Below, one piece after another: positions 1 to 11,900 of a stretch of DNA of 22,831 nt; position 1 is the stretch's first letter; every line of letters starts with the position of its first letter. Source of the DNA: Elysia marginata (Eukaryota > Mollusca > Gastropoda > Plakobranchidae); assembly GCA_019649035.1 (NCBI GenBank), contig BMAT01009998.1, positions 300,727 to 323,557 on the forward strand, read 5' to 3'. The notes below the pieces were generated by a model. That model saw only the letters and a program-made list of their open reading frames with translations. It was not told where the DNA came from and searched no databases. Both the position numbers and the translations under genes were made by a program.

Positions 1-151
1 ACTACTACTACTACTACTACGACAACCGCTACTATTACCCTCACTACTACTACTGCTACTGCTACTGCTACCACTACTATTTCTACTACTACTACGACCA
101 CTACTATTTCTACTACTATTACTACCACTACTATTTCTACTACCATTACTA
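1..151. repeat. (ACT)n-type compound microsatellite in the upstream intron
   Basis: Seven near-perfect ACT units are followed by interrupted ACT, GCT and TTCTACTACT-type units to about 151. It lies in the intron before exon 1; positions 152-224 are ordinary intron with a pyrimidine tract leading to the acceptor. Confidence 0.95.
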
Positions 152-224
152 GTTTTGTAGACACAATTTCTGACTATATTTCCCTTATGATTCTTATTCT
201 CTTTGCTGTTTCTGTGGTATCTAG

Positions 225-367
225 GCTCTCCACAAGATAAGCTTAAGGAGGCAAAGATGACTTTGGTGGATACAGAGAAATGCAACAGCACTCTCATGTG
301 GAATGGAGCTATGGCCACCAACGAGAGATGTGCTGGATACATGAGTGGTACCATTGCTGCATGCTCG
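225..367 (+). CDS. Exon 1 in window: trypsin-fold protease, region around Cys168-Cys191
   Basis: The acceptor is ctag at 221-224, the exon enters in phase 1 and ends in phase 0 at donor gtatgt (368). Translation begins G-SPQDKLKEAK and runs through TLVDTEKCN, NERCAGYMSG and TIAACS. This fits chymotrypsin-fold residues from about 150 to 192: EKC supplies Cys168, ERCAGY supplies Cys182, and AAC supplies Cys191. Position 189, which is Asp in trypsins, is Ala here. A phase-0 intron just before the GDSG block is a common position in this family. The earlier protease exons lie outside the window. Confidence 0.9.
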
Positions 368-2278
368 GTATGTGTCATTAACAGTGGTGTTCCCATTGAT
401 TTTTGCCTTAGAACACTTACTTCTCTTGTGTATAAAGGTCTTTTCTTATCATTTTATCTCCTTTATTTGTAGTGCTGTTTTCTTTGTTTTCTACCCTGTT
501 GTTGTTTTTCCACTCTTCTTGTATAACTCTGCCCTGTATGCTTATCTCTTCACCCTCTGTCATGTTATATTTCTAATTTTAAGGGTTTTTTTAGTTTCAA
601 TATAATGAGTTTTAGACAAATGTGTAAAACTGGCCCTCAAGCCTTTCTGTATATAAAGTTTATGTGAAAAGCATTTGCATAATCATCTCTAGGACTGTTA
701 TATTATGTTGTCGTTGACAGGGAGACAGTGGGAGTACCCTTGTGTGTATTGACAACCATAGTACTAATAAGGCAGTTGGTGTTGTTAGCTATGTGAGGAA
801 AGGCTGCAGCGTGTTGGGCTACCCGATGGTCTACACGGATGTGATGTCTTATGTTGATTGGATACAAAACACAACAGGTATGCTAACTATGCCATGCACT
901 GAAGCCACATGGCAGTCAAATTCAATATCTCCTGCAAACAGTGCAAATGACTTTTTATATCTGTTCAGAATAGATTAATTTGTCTCCTTATTTATTTAAA
1001 TACTATTATCCATAAATTTCTATAATTTTCTGTACTTGTCAATATTTAGAAGCTTTTAGAAATGCATAGTTCAATCAATCGACACCTTGTAATTTGAGAA
1101 TAGAAATATTTAACTCATGAGCACAGATTGCGGGGCAATTATTTACAATGAAGCTTCCTACTAGAATTGAAATGACAGATTAAGATTATAACCTAACAGT
1201 CTTCCACAAATGCGAACACCTTCAGTGGAAATACAGAATCTAAGGTTGAGAAAAAAATGAACAAACCACTAAATATTTTAGAAAGAAAAGTAAAATTTTT
1301 TGAAGGTTCAAACTAAGACAGAAATCCTTTGATTTTTCACTGCTTGCACACCACCCTCTGCAATGTTTATGAGCTCTGCCCCTCAACCTTGTGCCTCTGT
1401 CTCTATCTGGGGTCTAGTGTGTGTCTTCACCTGTGCTAACGGCCTCTGCCTGTTTGATAAGAACATGCTCTGCGATTCAAAAGACGACTGCGGAGATCGA
1501 AGCGATGAAATACAGAAGTGCCGTGAGTAGCTGCAAGTCTACTTTTTACCCATCTTACTCTACTTAAACATTCAAAATTTTTTTTACCAATTATGTCCAA
1601 CTGAATCAGATATTTTCATTCTGTGACGAAATTGTTTTGTCTTATTATCTTATCTCGGCAGTTGATGTATTGATGCTAACAAAAACTTGCTTCACATTCT
1701 TGCTTGTACATTTGTTATAAGATCCTAACTTATATATACAAAGTCTTTTTAATATACAATCTAAGCTTTTTAACCGCATAAAAAGAAAAATTTGTTCAAG
1801 TTTTTGACTGCAGTTTTGCTCATAAAACTAGTTTAAGAGAACTCTTAAAATTTTTAAACTGTGTTTTATAAAGAAAAATTTTTCAACATTTAACAAAGAT
1901 ATCATCTGAATCTTTCATTTCTTTCTTTCTGGTGACCTTCGATTCTGGTACAGCAATGAACACCAACTGTACATTTGATGACAGCTACAAGTGTGGCTAT
2001 TTCTCTAAAATGGAGCAAGAGTTTGAGGCAGCACCGAATTATGTCAACAGATTCCCGCTATTCGACCACACCGTGGGTACATACCCTGGTAAGTGAGGAA
2101 GCCTCGCATCAAACCAACAAAGACTCAATGGTTTGAACACTCTTGGCAGTTCATTGTTGCCTGACAGATACTCAAATTGATGATAGTAGTAGTAGCGTCT
2201 GCAGCAGTAAAAGACAACTACTATTACTGCTGCTCCGCTGTTGCTGCTGCTAGACCAACTACTTTTAGGACAGTTTCA

Positions 2279-2358
<80 letters not shown>

Positions 2359-2390
2359 CACTACTTCTGCTACTACTACTACTAATAATA

Positions 2391-2434
<44 letters not shown>

Positions 2435-5400
2435 AATAACGACCTATTACCCACCACTACCACAGAACAGGTATCTTTACTACCAAAAGTAGCAACAGCA
2501 TAATCAGCACCAGTTACCCATTGATACTGATAACATGATAATAATGACACCTATATTGCAGGTTTTTCTGTCATTCTGTCATACCTTAAATTGTTCTAAA
2601 AGAAATGTAAAGAAAAAGTTACAGATTGTGGTATTAAATAGCTAGAAAAAAAACCATCAAAGTATCGGTATTGCAGATTAGCCAGTGAAAGAGTGGCACA
2701 ACAAATACACACGGAAAGACAGACAGATAAAGGTTGAATCTGATTGCATGATACAATTGATTTAAGACTAGAAAAAATGTCTTTGTTAAGCAGATGTCAT
2801 GCATTCAGGATGAATGAGTCGGGAATCGGAAATTCTTTCTTGAGAAAGTATTGTATAAAGATAAATTTTTTATCTTTTTCTCTACATTTTAATACAACAT
2901 ATTTTAATATCTGTCCTTCAACTATTGATTTCTTTTTTTAATTGGCATGTTTTGAAACTTAGAAATATGTCTTCTGGAAAACAGCAACGCCTTTGAAGGT
3001 CGCAATTGCAACTTCCAACTCATTCGCTCTGGACGCGAGGACAATTTTTTTTTTTTGTATCAATCTTTGTTTCTAAATTCTTGACGCACCATTCTCTGAC
3101 TAGGCCACTTCATGATGGGCAAGTTGAGAGGGAAGGATCTGATCACCCCCAGGACTGATCTCTATAGTGATCATTGCGTCAGATTTCACTACCATGGACG
3201 GGGTCGCTACATCCAGGGCTTTTCTGTTGACGAGTACGAGCTCAGCAGAGGCCACTGGGAGACACGCTGGGAAACACCGTTCCCTGTGAGTGCTGCCTCA
3301 AGGATAAAAATCAAGAGAGGAGAGGGGGGAGGGGAGAACAGAAATAGGTCTAGGGAGGGCGGATTTGATGGCAGGAAAAGAGGGAAGAGGAAGCAAAAGG
3401 AGGAAGAAAGATATGGAGGAGTAGAAGGAGAAGATAGAGATAAACAAAAAGGGAAGGACATGAGATAGACAGGCTGCCAGACCAGAACTGCTGAGTTGAA
3501 TGTTGCAGCTGCCACAGCTAGAGATATAGATAAATAATTTTAATTTGAGAAGTTTTCCATGCTACTTTTCTAAATATACTTTTCATAACATGGAGAAAGT
3601 TTTTAATTTTGCACAAGGCATCTAAGGTTCAGGATTATTTTTAACATTGCTGACAACTTGCCTCTAGACCCTGGTTTGTTTTTGTTTTTTTGGGGTTTTT
3701 TTTGTTTGTTTGTTGTTTGTTTTTTTTTTGGGGGGTGGGGGGGTATTATCTTCTTTATCTCTAGTTTCTGTATTATTTTGTAGTTTTAATTTCCATTTTT
3801 AATTTTACTTTAATGCATGTCCAAATATGACATGTATCATTTTCTGTTGTATTTTTAAAATATCAGCATAGCTTATTAAATCAACAATAGGGCTATAGGT
3901 AAGGAACTGCTTGGTAATGCACAAAGAACATATATGTGAAGACAATATTTCTTTAATCTAAGTTGGTGGATTTTTTTTCTTGTTTCTCAATTCTGTGCGT
4001 CAATATATCTTCCATGCAATATATATCAACACTTTTGTTTAAGAAACAGAGAAAATTCCTATAAAGATGATTTTTAGACATATTTTAGGAACAGTTTCTA
4101 TCAACCAAGAGAATGCTCCATTGAGCTTCAACGGTTTCTTCACTTGTGTTCCAGGGCAATGGGCCAGACATGTGGCTGATGGGGCAGTTTGACCTTGGAC
4201 CTGGTCACTATGACATTTTATTCCGGCCGCACCAGGCTGCCATCTGGTCCTTGGACGATATTTACGTGGTGGAGGGCACTTGTGAAGCGATGGGTAAGTT
4301 CTTGGTATTTCTGTAGACTATGGCTGTTGTATGACAAACATCGATTTTTTGGCACACAAAAAACCAAAAAAGGTGTACACCACAGGGAGCTTTTTTGTGA
4401 TATGAATGGAAAGTTCAATAGAAAAACCTAAGTCATGAATCTCAAGCTTAGAGACTGAACCATGCCTCAAAGAAACTACTCCAAATAAATTTTAAAAGAT
4501 TTATGTCTATGGAATTGTCCAAAACTCTTTGGCTTACTCTACTACTTTAACATTTCTTAGAGTCTCAGTGGCAAGGTGGTGGGTGCCGGTACTACTACAA
4601 GTTGAAGGTTCAAATCATACTAAAGGCAGACATTTTTGGGCATTTCCACTTAAAGCCTACTTATGTCAACTGCTAATTTCATACCTTTAAATCTTTCAAC
4701 CTGTTGATCTTTATCTGTTTTAAGATCATAGAATGTCCACAGTTTTAAGTGTACAAATGTTGTCAATTTGTATATTTAGGAAATATCTGCGTTTTTATGC
4801 TTAGAAAGAGTCAGTGTTTTTCTATGTAAATTTTTACAATGTCTCCTTTTTTTTATTTTAAAGAATGTCGGTGTAATTTTTTTTAATTTACAAAATGTCT
4901 GCTTTTTCTTGCTGTGTACAGAATGTTTTCCAGGGGAGTTTATGTGTAACACGCACGGCACGAAGAATTGTCTTCCAATTGCGGTTAAGTGTAATATTGC
5001 TGTGGACTGTGATGATGCTGAAGATGAGAAAAACTGTAATGGTAGGTATAATATTGAATACAACAATGCTTAACATAAGATTTTTGGACTTTTGCTCAAG
5101 TCTGTATATTGCGTTAGTTGATACGTAATGATAGTTAATCTTTCAGACCTGTGATTATCATAAGTCCGTGAACTATCGTGCAGTGTTAGCAAGGAAAGGT
5201 ATGCAAAAAAGCAAAACATTTTTACATTCAAACAAAACTGTGACCTAGTTCACAAAAAAATTGTAGAACCAAATTGAAAAACTTACAAACCTGGTGTGAT
5301 ATGTCTTAGGATATTTTCTGATGTGTGAGATCAAACTCATGGAAACTACAGGGCAATTTTTTTTTTAGGGCTACACGTTTAGGCCTTACATATTTTAATT

Positions 5401-8400
5401 ATGTTCAAAGATTTGAGTTCCAATAAAAATATCTTTTTAGTAACAGTTTCTTTTCAAAACTGTGATATATTTTGAGACAAGTCGGATGCCTTTGGGAGCC
5501 AGAGAATATTTTGCTTTTCATTAAGTATTATCCTGTTCAAGAAGTTTGCCTATTCGCACTGTCTCTTCACAGATGCCAACTACGTTTGCGACTTCAGCAA
5601 TGGCAACATTTGCAATATTAAACAGCACACAGATGACTTCATGCGTGGGGAGTGGGAGTTCGTCAACTCCACGGAAACTCCGGAACAGATGACAGATCAT
5701 ACCACAGGGCTGGCCTCAGGTAAGGTAGCATGTTAATTATATGACTTGTAATTTTTTAGTTGTGATCCAATGAGCTCGAAGGTTTGGGGTGGGAGTCTTG
5801 GCAGAACAAAAGCGATATAGGTTTTATCTGTCGGAATGGATGACTGATGCAGCTGCTTTAGTTATCTACATTGCTCAAACCTTGGGCAGTTTTGATCAAG
5901 GTTTTGCCTCCCTGAAAACAGCAGATATTCAAATACAAATATTTGTTTGATGTTGTTAAATCTTTTGATGAGATATCAAACTTTTTGGATAATTTTAAAA
6001 ATACGAATTTAAAAAAAGACAGGAAAAACCAACAGTAAATTGTTGTTTTTTTTTAATGCATACATTCATATTTTCCACCTCGAATTGGTTTTAAGAAGTT
6101 AAAAGATGTTTTGCTATTTTTTTTTCAAAATTTAGTTGAAAATATAAAGTTATCTTGTCTAAACCAAGGAGATTTTACACTAAGGTCTGCAGCTGAGGCC
6201 CATGGTCGTTCATAGTGTCAAGTTAAACCTCAGCACTATATTTCGACCCAGGTTTATCTGGGCATAGACTTTGAATTGACAATTTGAAGTTCCATAATTA
6301 TTCATATGAGCTGAACATAAATTCTTTCATATGTTTTATAGCATATTCCCTTAAAAATGAAAACAAGTGGCTCTAAAGATTATAGAACTGAGCAGTCTTC
6401 TTTAGTTGTAATTATATTTCCTAAATTAGTGAGGTCACATCTTAACAAAGCCTTTTCATGTACTGCAATCTTGCCTCACTGCAATGTGTCAATTGTCTCA
6501 CCATTAATTGGCATTAAAAAATAAGTGCCCTTATAAGTCCTAGGTGGTAGGCCTTATCCCTACTGTTATTGTGATATTTTTTTCCAGGCACCATGCTACA
6601 CCTGGATACAACACGGATGCTATCACCTGACCAGGTGAAGGCATCCATGGATGTGTACCTGCGCAACACTGAACTCTGTCTCAGTTTCTACTACTTCTCC
6701 GGCTCTCCGTATACATTTGAGGTCAGTGGGGCTCACAGTATTATTTTTGGATAAAAACCTCCGAAACTTGTCTTGCAGGAAGTGCACATGAGTAAAATAT
6801 CGAAAATTCTTGTTTGAGAAAATGCCCTTCAAAAGTCTTTTTTTTTTCTCTTACCCTCTATATTTTTAAATCAGCAGTCAATGAAATCCCTCAAACACCT
6901 TATCAAATTCTTCATTTTATCTCGTTCATTCCAGATGACCCTGGACGTGCCAAGCCAAAGCAAGGTTACTCTTGTTCATTTCACAGACCGCCAGACACAG
7001 TCGTGGACCAACACTCAGGCCACGTTACCCGCAGCGACCTCTAACACCACGGCGACCTTGACTATCACAGTCAGTGGCGGCGAATCAGGGACACACCAGA
7101 CGAGCGAAGTAATCTTGCTGGACGATATAACCATAAGCTTGGGGCAGTGTCCAGAGTTTGGTGAGTGACTGAGAAACAATTATTATCATTATTATTATAT
7201 GTTATTATTATCATTATTATGATTATCATTATTATTATTATATTACCAATACATCACCTTGTCCGCTTGTAGGCATACTATACTCAGTGGATCATGTAAA
7301 TCAGCTCCCTTGAAAAAGGTTTTGCAAGCATTCCAACTTAATACAAATTCGCTTTTGTCATTTTTCTTTCTTTTAATCTTCTTTTTTTAATTTTTGAATA
7401 GGCCAGTGGCCTTAAAAATCCTTCTCTTACTTGTGTTTTCGGTTTTGTTTTATTTGTTTTTCAAATTCAATTGTAATATAGTTTAAAACCATGTCTTTGG
7501 CCTAATATTACGCTAAAAGTGTTGGAGATTGAGAATTATTTAAGCAGGTTGCTTAAGACATTTTGCAATCAAAGCAGCTCACATGCAGGGTAAAACATCA
7601 TTTAAGGTTTTTTTTTTTAACTTTTTTTTCTTAATACTTGAAATCATCAAAAGTTAAAATATCTTTTTACTCAATGCTGATGAATTTGCGATATGTCTAA
7701 TATTTGGAGGCTCAGAAAAATGTATTGTTGATTTCAACTGTTCTTTTTTTTTTTTTTTTAAAGATAAATATGGTAAAGTGAAATAAACCTTGTACGAGAC
7801 ATTCTTTACTGAACAGGCAACCCATGAACTAATCATCCCTTCCTTTTGCTTCAGTTTGTCCTGGCGACATGCTCAAGTGCGAGGACGAAGCATTCTGCGT
7901 GCCCCGTGCCCAGGTTTGCAATAACTTTGCTGACTGTGCCAAGTCTACTGATGAAAACTTTTGCAGTGAGTGCAATTTAATATGCCCCCTCAGTCTACGT
8001 TATGATCTTCGAATAGAAAACAAAAAACATAAAACTTTTTTTAAACAATCTTTCCATTCAGTAATGTACTGACAGAATAATACTTTACTATTAGCTACTT
8101 TCTGAATGTTTGTTATAGTTGTATAAACCAAGCTAAGCATTCTGTCACTCTGTTTGATAAATCTGATTTTGTAAGATTATTTATGTCTTGCATCCAATGC
8201 AAATGAATGAAAGGTTGCAAGTTATCTAGTAAAAGGATGTTGTTATTTGAAAGGTTCATTTTCAAATGGAGATTAAATACAATAATTAACATGTAATTAT
8301 AAAGTATTGAGAACCAGTGGGATAACTCCCAGTTTTTTATGATGTTTTGTTTGATCAAAATTTGTAGCATCTGACTAACCAAGACTGATCTGACTACTCT

Positions 8401-8836
8401 ACATCATTATCTATGAATGTAACCAGGTCATGTCTGTATCAAAACCAGAACCTCAGTCTCTGAATTGTATGACTGACATTATTTCATGAAGCAAAGTAGG
8501 ACATATGACATCAGTTGTTCCACCAAACTTCACAGAGGAATAGTGCACACTTCCTCCATCTTCATTCATGTAATCTCCTGAAAACAAGAATTTATAAATT
8601 GTAACCTTTTAATACTTTATTCTTTTTTTTTCAAATTCAACTCTGCCATCATCACCACTACCGTGACTTGTACTCTATAAAAAACTCGTGATGACAGCAT
8701 GTGGCCAAGATGAATACAAATGCCCTAATGGCCCATGTATTGGCCTGAACAAAACCTGTGATAACATCCAAGATTGTCAAGACAACAGTGATGAAGGAGA
8801 AATCTGTGGTGAGCATTTGTTTTCTGTTGTATTCAG

Positions 8837-8910
<74 letters not shown>

Positions 8911-11900
8911 TTCTCTCCTCACTGTCTCTCACTCTCTCTCCTTCTCTCTCTCTCTTTCTGTCTGTCTGTCTCTGTCTCTTTCCCTCCTCACTCACTCTCT
9001 CTCTGTCTCTCTCTGTGTCTCTCTCTCTCTCTCTCTCTCCGCCTCCCTTTCACATCAACTAACTTTATACTAACCAAATCCCCTTCCCAACACACCCACC
9101 ATCTTCTCTCCAGATTCCAAGCGCAACGTGACTTGTGACTTTGAGCTTTCCTTCCAGTGTGGCTACTCTGTGATTCCTAATGCCTCCAGCTACCACTGGG
9201 CCAGAGTCCAGGGAAGAACAGCTGAACCAGGCCCAGCATACGATCACACTTTCATGGATCATGAGACACAAATGGGTAAGCTAGAAAGGAAACAGAAACT
9301 TTCTTGATTTGGTGACTAGATTTGTCTTGCCACCTGTCCGAATGATTCAAATGTTGGTTGTTTTTTTTTTTGCATTACAGAGCAATGATCTTTAAAAAGT
9401 GTTGAAAAGGGTTGAAAATTGCTTGTGTGTAATTTTTGGTCAAACAGTCATAAGTTATGTTGGTTTAAAATATTGGAAAAAAAGAGAAATAAATCTTTTA
9501 AAGTTGTGTTTCATCAAATTAATATTTCCAATAGTCAACTCATTTGGCACAGTCTTGAGACAGCACCAAATATATAATCAAGTTATCCAAAAAAAAAAAG
9601 ATCTTTCTGAAAGAAAGTAAACCAGACAAAGAGAATAAAGTAACCAGCAAATGTCTTGATAGTTCTGACTTCAGTTTACCACGTGATTCTTACTGTTTGT
9701 TCTGTATCATGTATCAAAAGTACTCTAAGACTAAGAGATTTCATTTAAGCCGTGTGATATTTTTTCCCTTTGTGCCGCATAAAGGGGTGCACAATCTGCT
9801 AGAAGAGAGGCAGAAGATAATCAAGAGATTAGTGTTTTACCATAATGCTTGTGACCCTGCTGAGATTTAGGTCCGAACAATTATCCTTTTAGTCACCAGG
9901 ATTGAGAGCAAATCTTTGTGTCAATGAATTCTACCTAGAAAAGATTCATATCTTTGTAAAGTTTTTATATGCTGTTCGTAAGCGAGGACGCAATCAATAG
10001 GCGGTTGACGGCCATCTAAGAGGTCCCTGGTTCGATCCCCAGTCCAGGCAAAAACTTTATTAGCTTCCCTGTGCCCACCCACTTTGATGGTTAGCTTGGT
10101 CTCTTAAGACTGGACAAAAGTAAAGGCAGCAAGGAAAGCAATGGCAAACTGCCTTACTATGCCATGTCCCTAATACATTAGGACCTTGTAATCTTACTCT
10201 CGTCTTTAGTATTGTTAACTTTACTTAACTCAGACATTGCACATATATAGCTAAACCCTTTTTCATTCATGGCTTTCAGTTCCAAATTCAGGACATTTTT
10301 ATTTTCATTTGTATCACGGTATCTATAAAAGGTATTATTAATATTATTAATATTTCTTTTTCAAAACTGTATCTTATTGTTTGCACTTGCTTGCCAAACA
10401 ATAATCAGAAATATAAGTGTCTCCATACAATTTATTCCAATCTAAATGGGATCTGGCAATTTGAACACTCAAAGGCACTGATATCTGAGCTTCAATCGGC
10501 TAAAAGTTGTATGGAATAATCAAAGTGTTCTGGAAAGATAATTTTCTGATATGGAACTCATTAAGAATAAACAACATGTGTCCTTGTGTGTTGCTGCCAC
10601 CTGTATTTCCATGTTGTCACTATTTTCATATGATTCCCAGGTTTTTACTTTCTGGCGCTGAGCCAGAAGGCCGGTGTCTCCACAAGTCTTGCATCTCCAC
10701 CATTCAGCTCCACGGGTACAGGCCTGGTGTTTTACTATCACATCCGGCACTTCTTGCACGATTTGTTCAACACGGGCCGACTCTCAGTGGTCGTCACAGA
10801 TCTCAGCAAAGGCAATGAGGTGGGGCTTGTTTTACCGATTTGTCTGTTACATTGATTGATTATTGTTGTTGTTTTGTCTGTTAACATTTGCAGTTTGTTA
10901 TGATACGGCCTGGATCAGGCATAACAGGAGATAAAACCTTTATCTTAAACTTTAACCCTTTATTAGACACTGGCCGTATAAACAGTAAGTTCATTTTTTT
11001 AGAATTAACACTGGAGGAAATTATAATGCAAAAAAAAAATATGCTTTTAGTGTTAAAAAACTGCATCTTATTTCAAAGGTTTTGGGTACAAATTGGTCTT
11101 AGTTAGAGCATAGTATTTAAAATTGGGTCCTAAATTGGAAGGATAAACTGTTAGATGTTAAATCCGATATTTTGTGTATCTGCATTTTTCATAAGTGATT
11201 AAAAAAACGTTTTTATGGTTACACAGCTGTTGCGGTTTTTTTTTCCTTTCTGGAATGTGAACTTATTGTTTTTGAGCCCCCAAAAGTCTTAAGTCTTTTT
11301 AAATAACAAATGATGTTGGACTCATAAAAAGGCCTGTTTTCAAAACGGTACCAACTATCATTTAGTTTGGTGGTGCTTTCATGTCTTTTATAGTGTATAC
11401 ATGTACATGTATTCATTCAAGTATTTAGGGCATTGTCTTTAAAATTGGTAATGGTTACATGTTTATTTGTTGACTTTGCTTTTTAGAATATGAATCTAAG
11501 TGTATTGACTGCCACAATTATTTTTTTAAAGACTTTTAATTACGATATTAATTGTGATCATAAAACAAATGGCTAGGCCTACAATTTATACAGACTTAAA
11601 CCATGTGGGGAAAGAGGGGATTTTTTTTTTCATAGCTGTTGCTTTTTGTTCATATTTTCTTTGTAGACAAAGCTGTGGGAGATAACTCCAGACAACGAGG
11701 ATTTATGGCGGGAAAAGTGTGTTGACCTCCCTGCAGGCGAGCTCAAGGTGACCTTCATAGCGTACAGAGGTGAGGCCTACAGTGCCAACATTGGTCTGGA
11801 TGATGTAATGCTTCTGGACACAAGCTGCGATGTTTACCACACAGGTCAGTCTTGCCACAACTGGCACAAGTTGGTTATCATTATGCCAGTCACGGCAATG

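Larger units (their letters stand above)
3286..4154 (+). other. Intron 5
   Basis: Phase-0 intron inside MAM1. It begins with a purine-rich tract and holds a T/G homopolymer region at 3672-3743; the remainder is AT-rich. Confidence 0.85.

Noticed and set aside
1372-1417. Upstream acceptor for exon 3 that would lengthen LDLa1
   Set aside because: The only nearby AG (1372-1373) gives the wrong phase; 1418 keeps phase 1 and the Cys pattern.
2177-2550. Open frames of poly-Thr, poly-Leu and poly-Val on both strands
   Set aside because: Translations of the ACT microsatellite; no start context, domain or splice support.
3207-3515. 102-residue open frame on the minus strand
   Set aside because: Pro/Ser/Leu-rich shadow of exon 5 and the purine tract.
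8688-9138. Open frames rich in Ser-Leu (and Arg-Glu on the other strand)
   Set aside because: Read-through from the LDLa4 exon into the CT repeat; the exon ends at the donor at 8809.
10021-10050. Functional tRNA gene around the T-arm-like hairpin
   Set aside because: No convincing acceptor stem, D arm or anticodon arm; fits a SINE head better.
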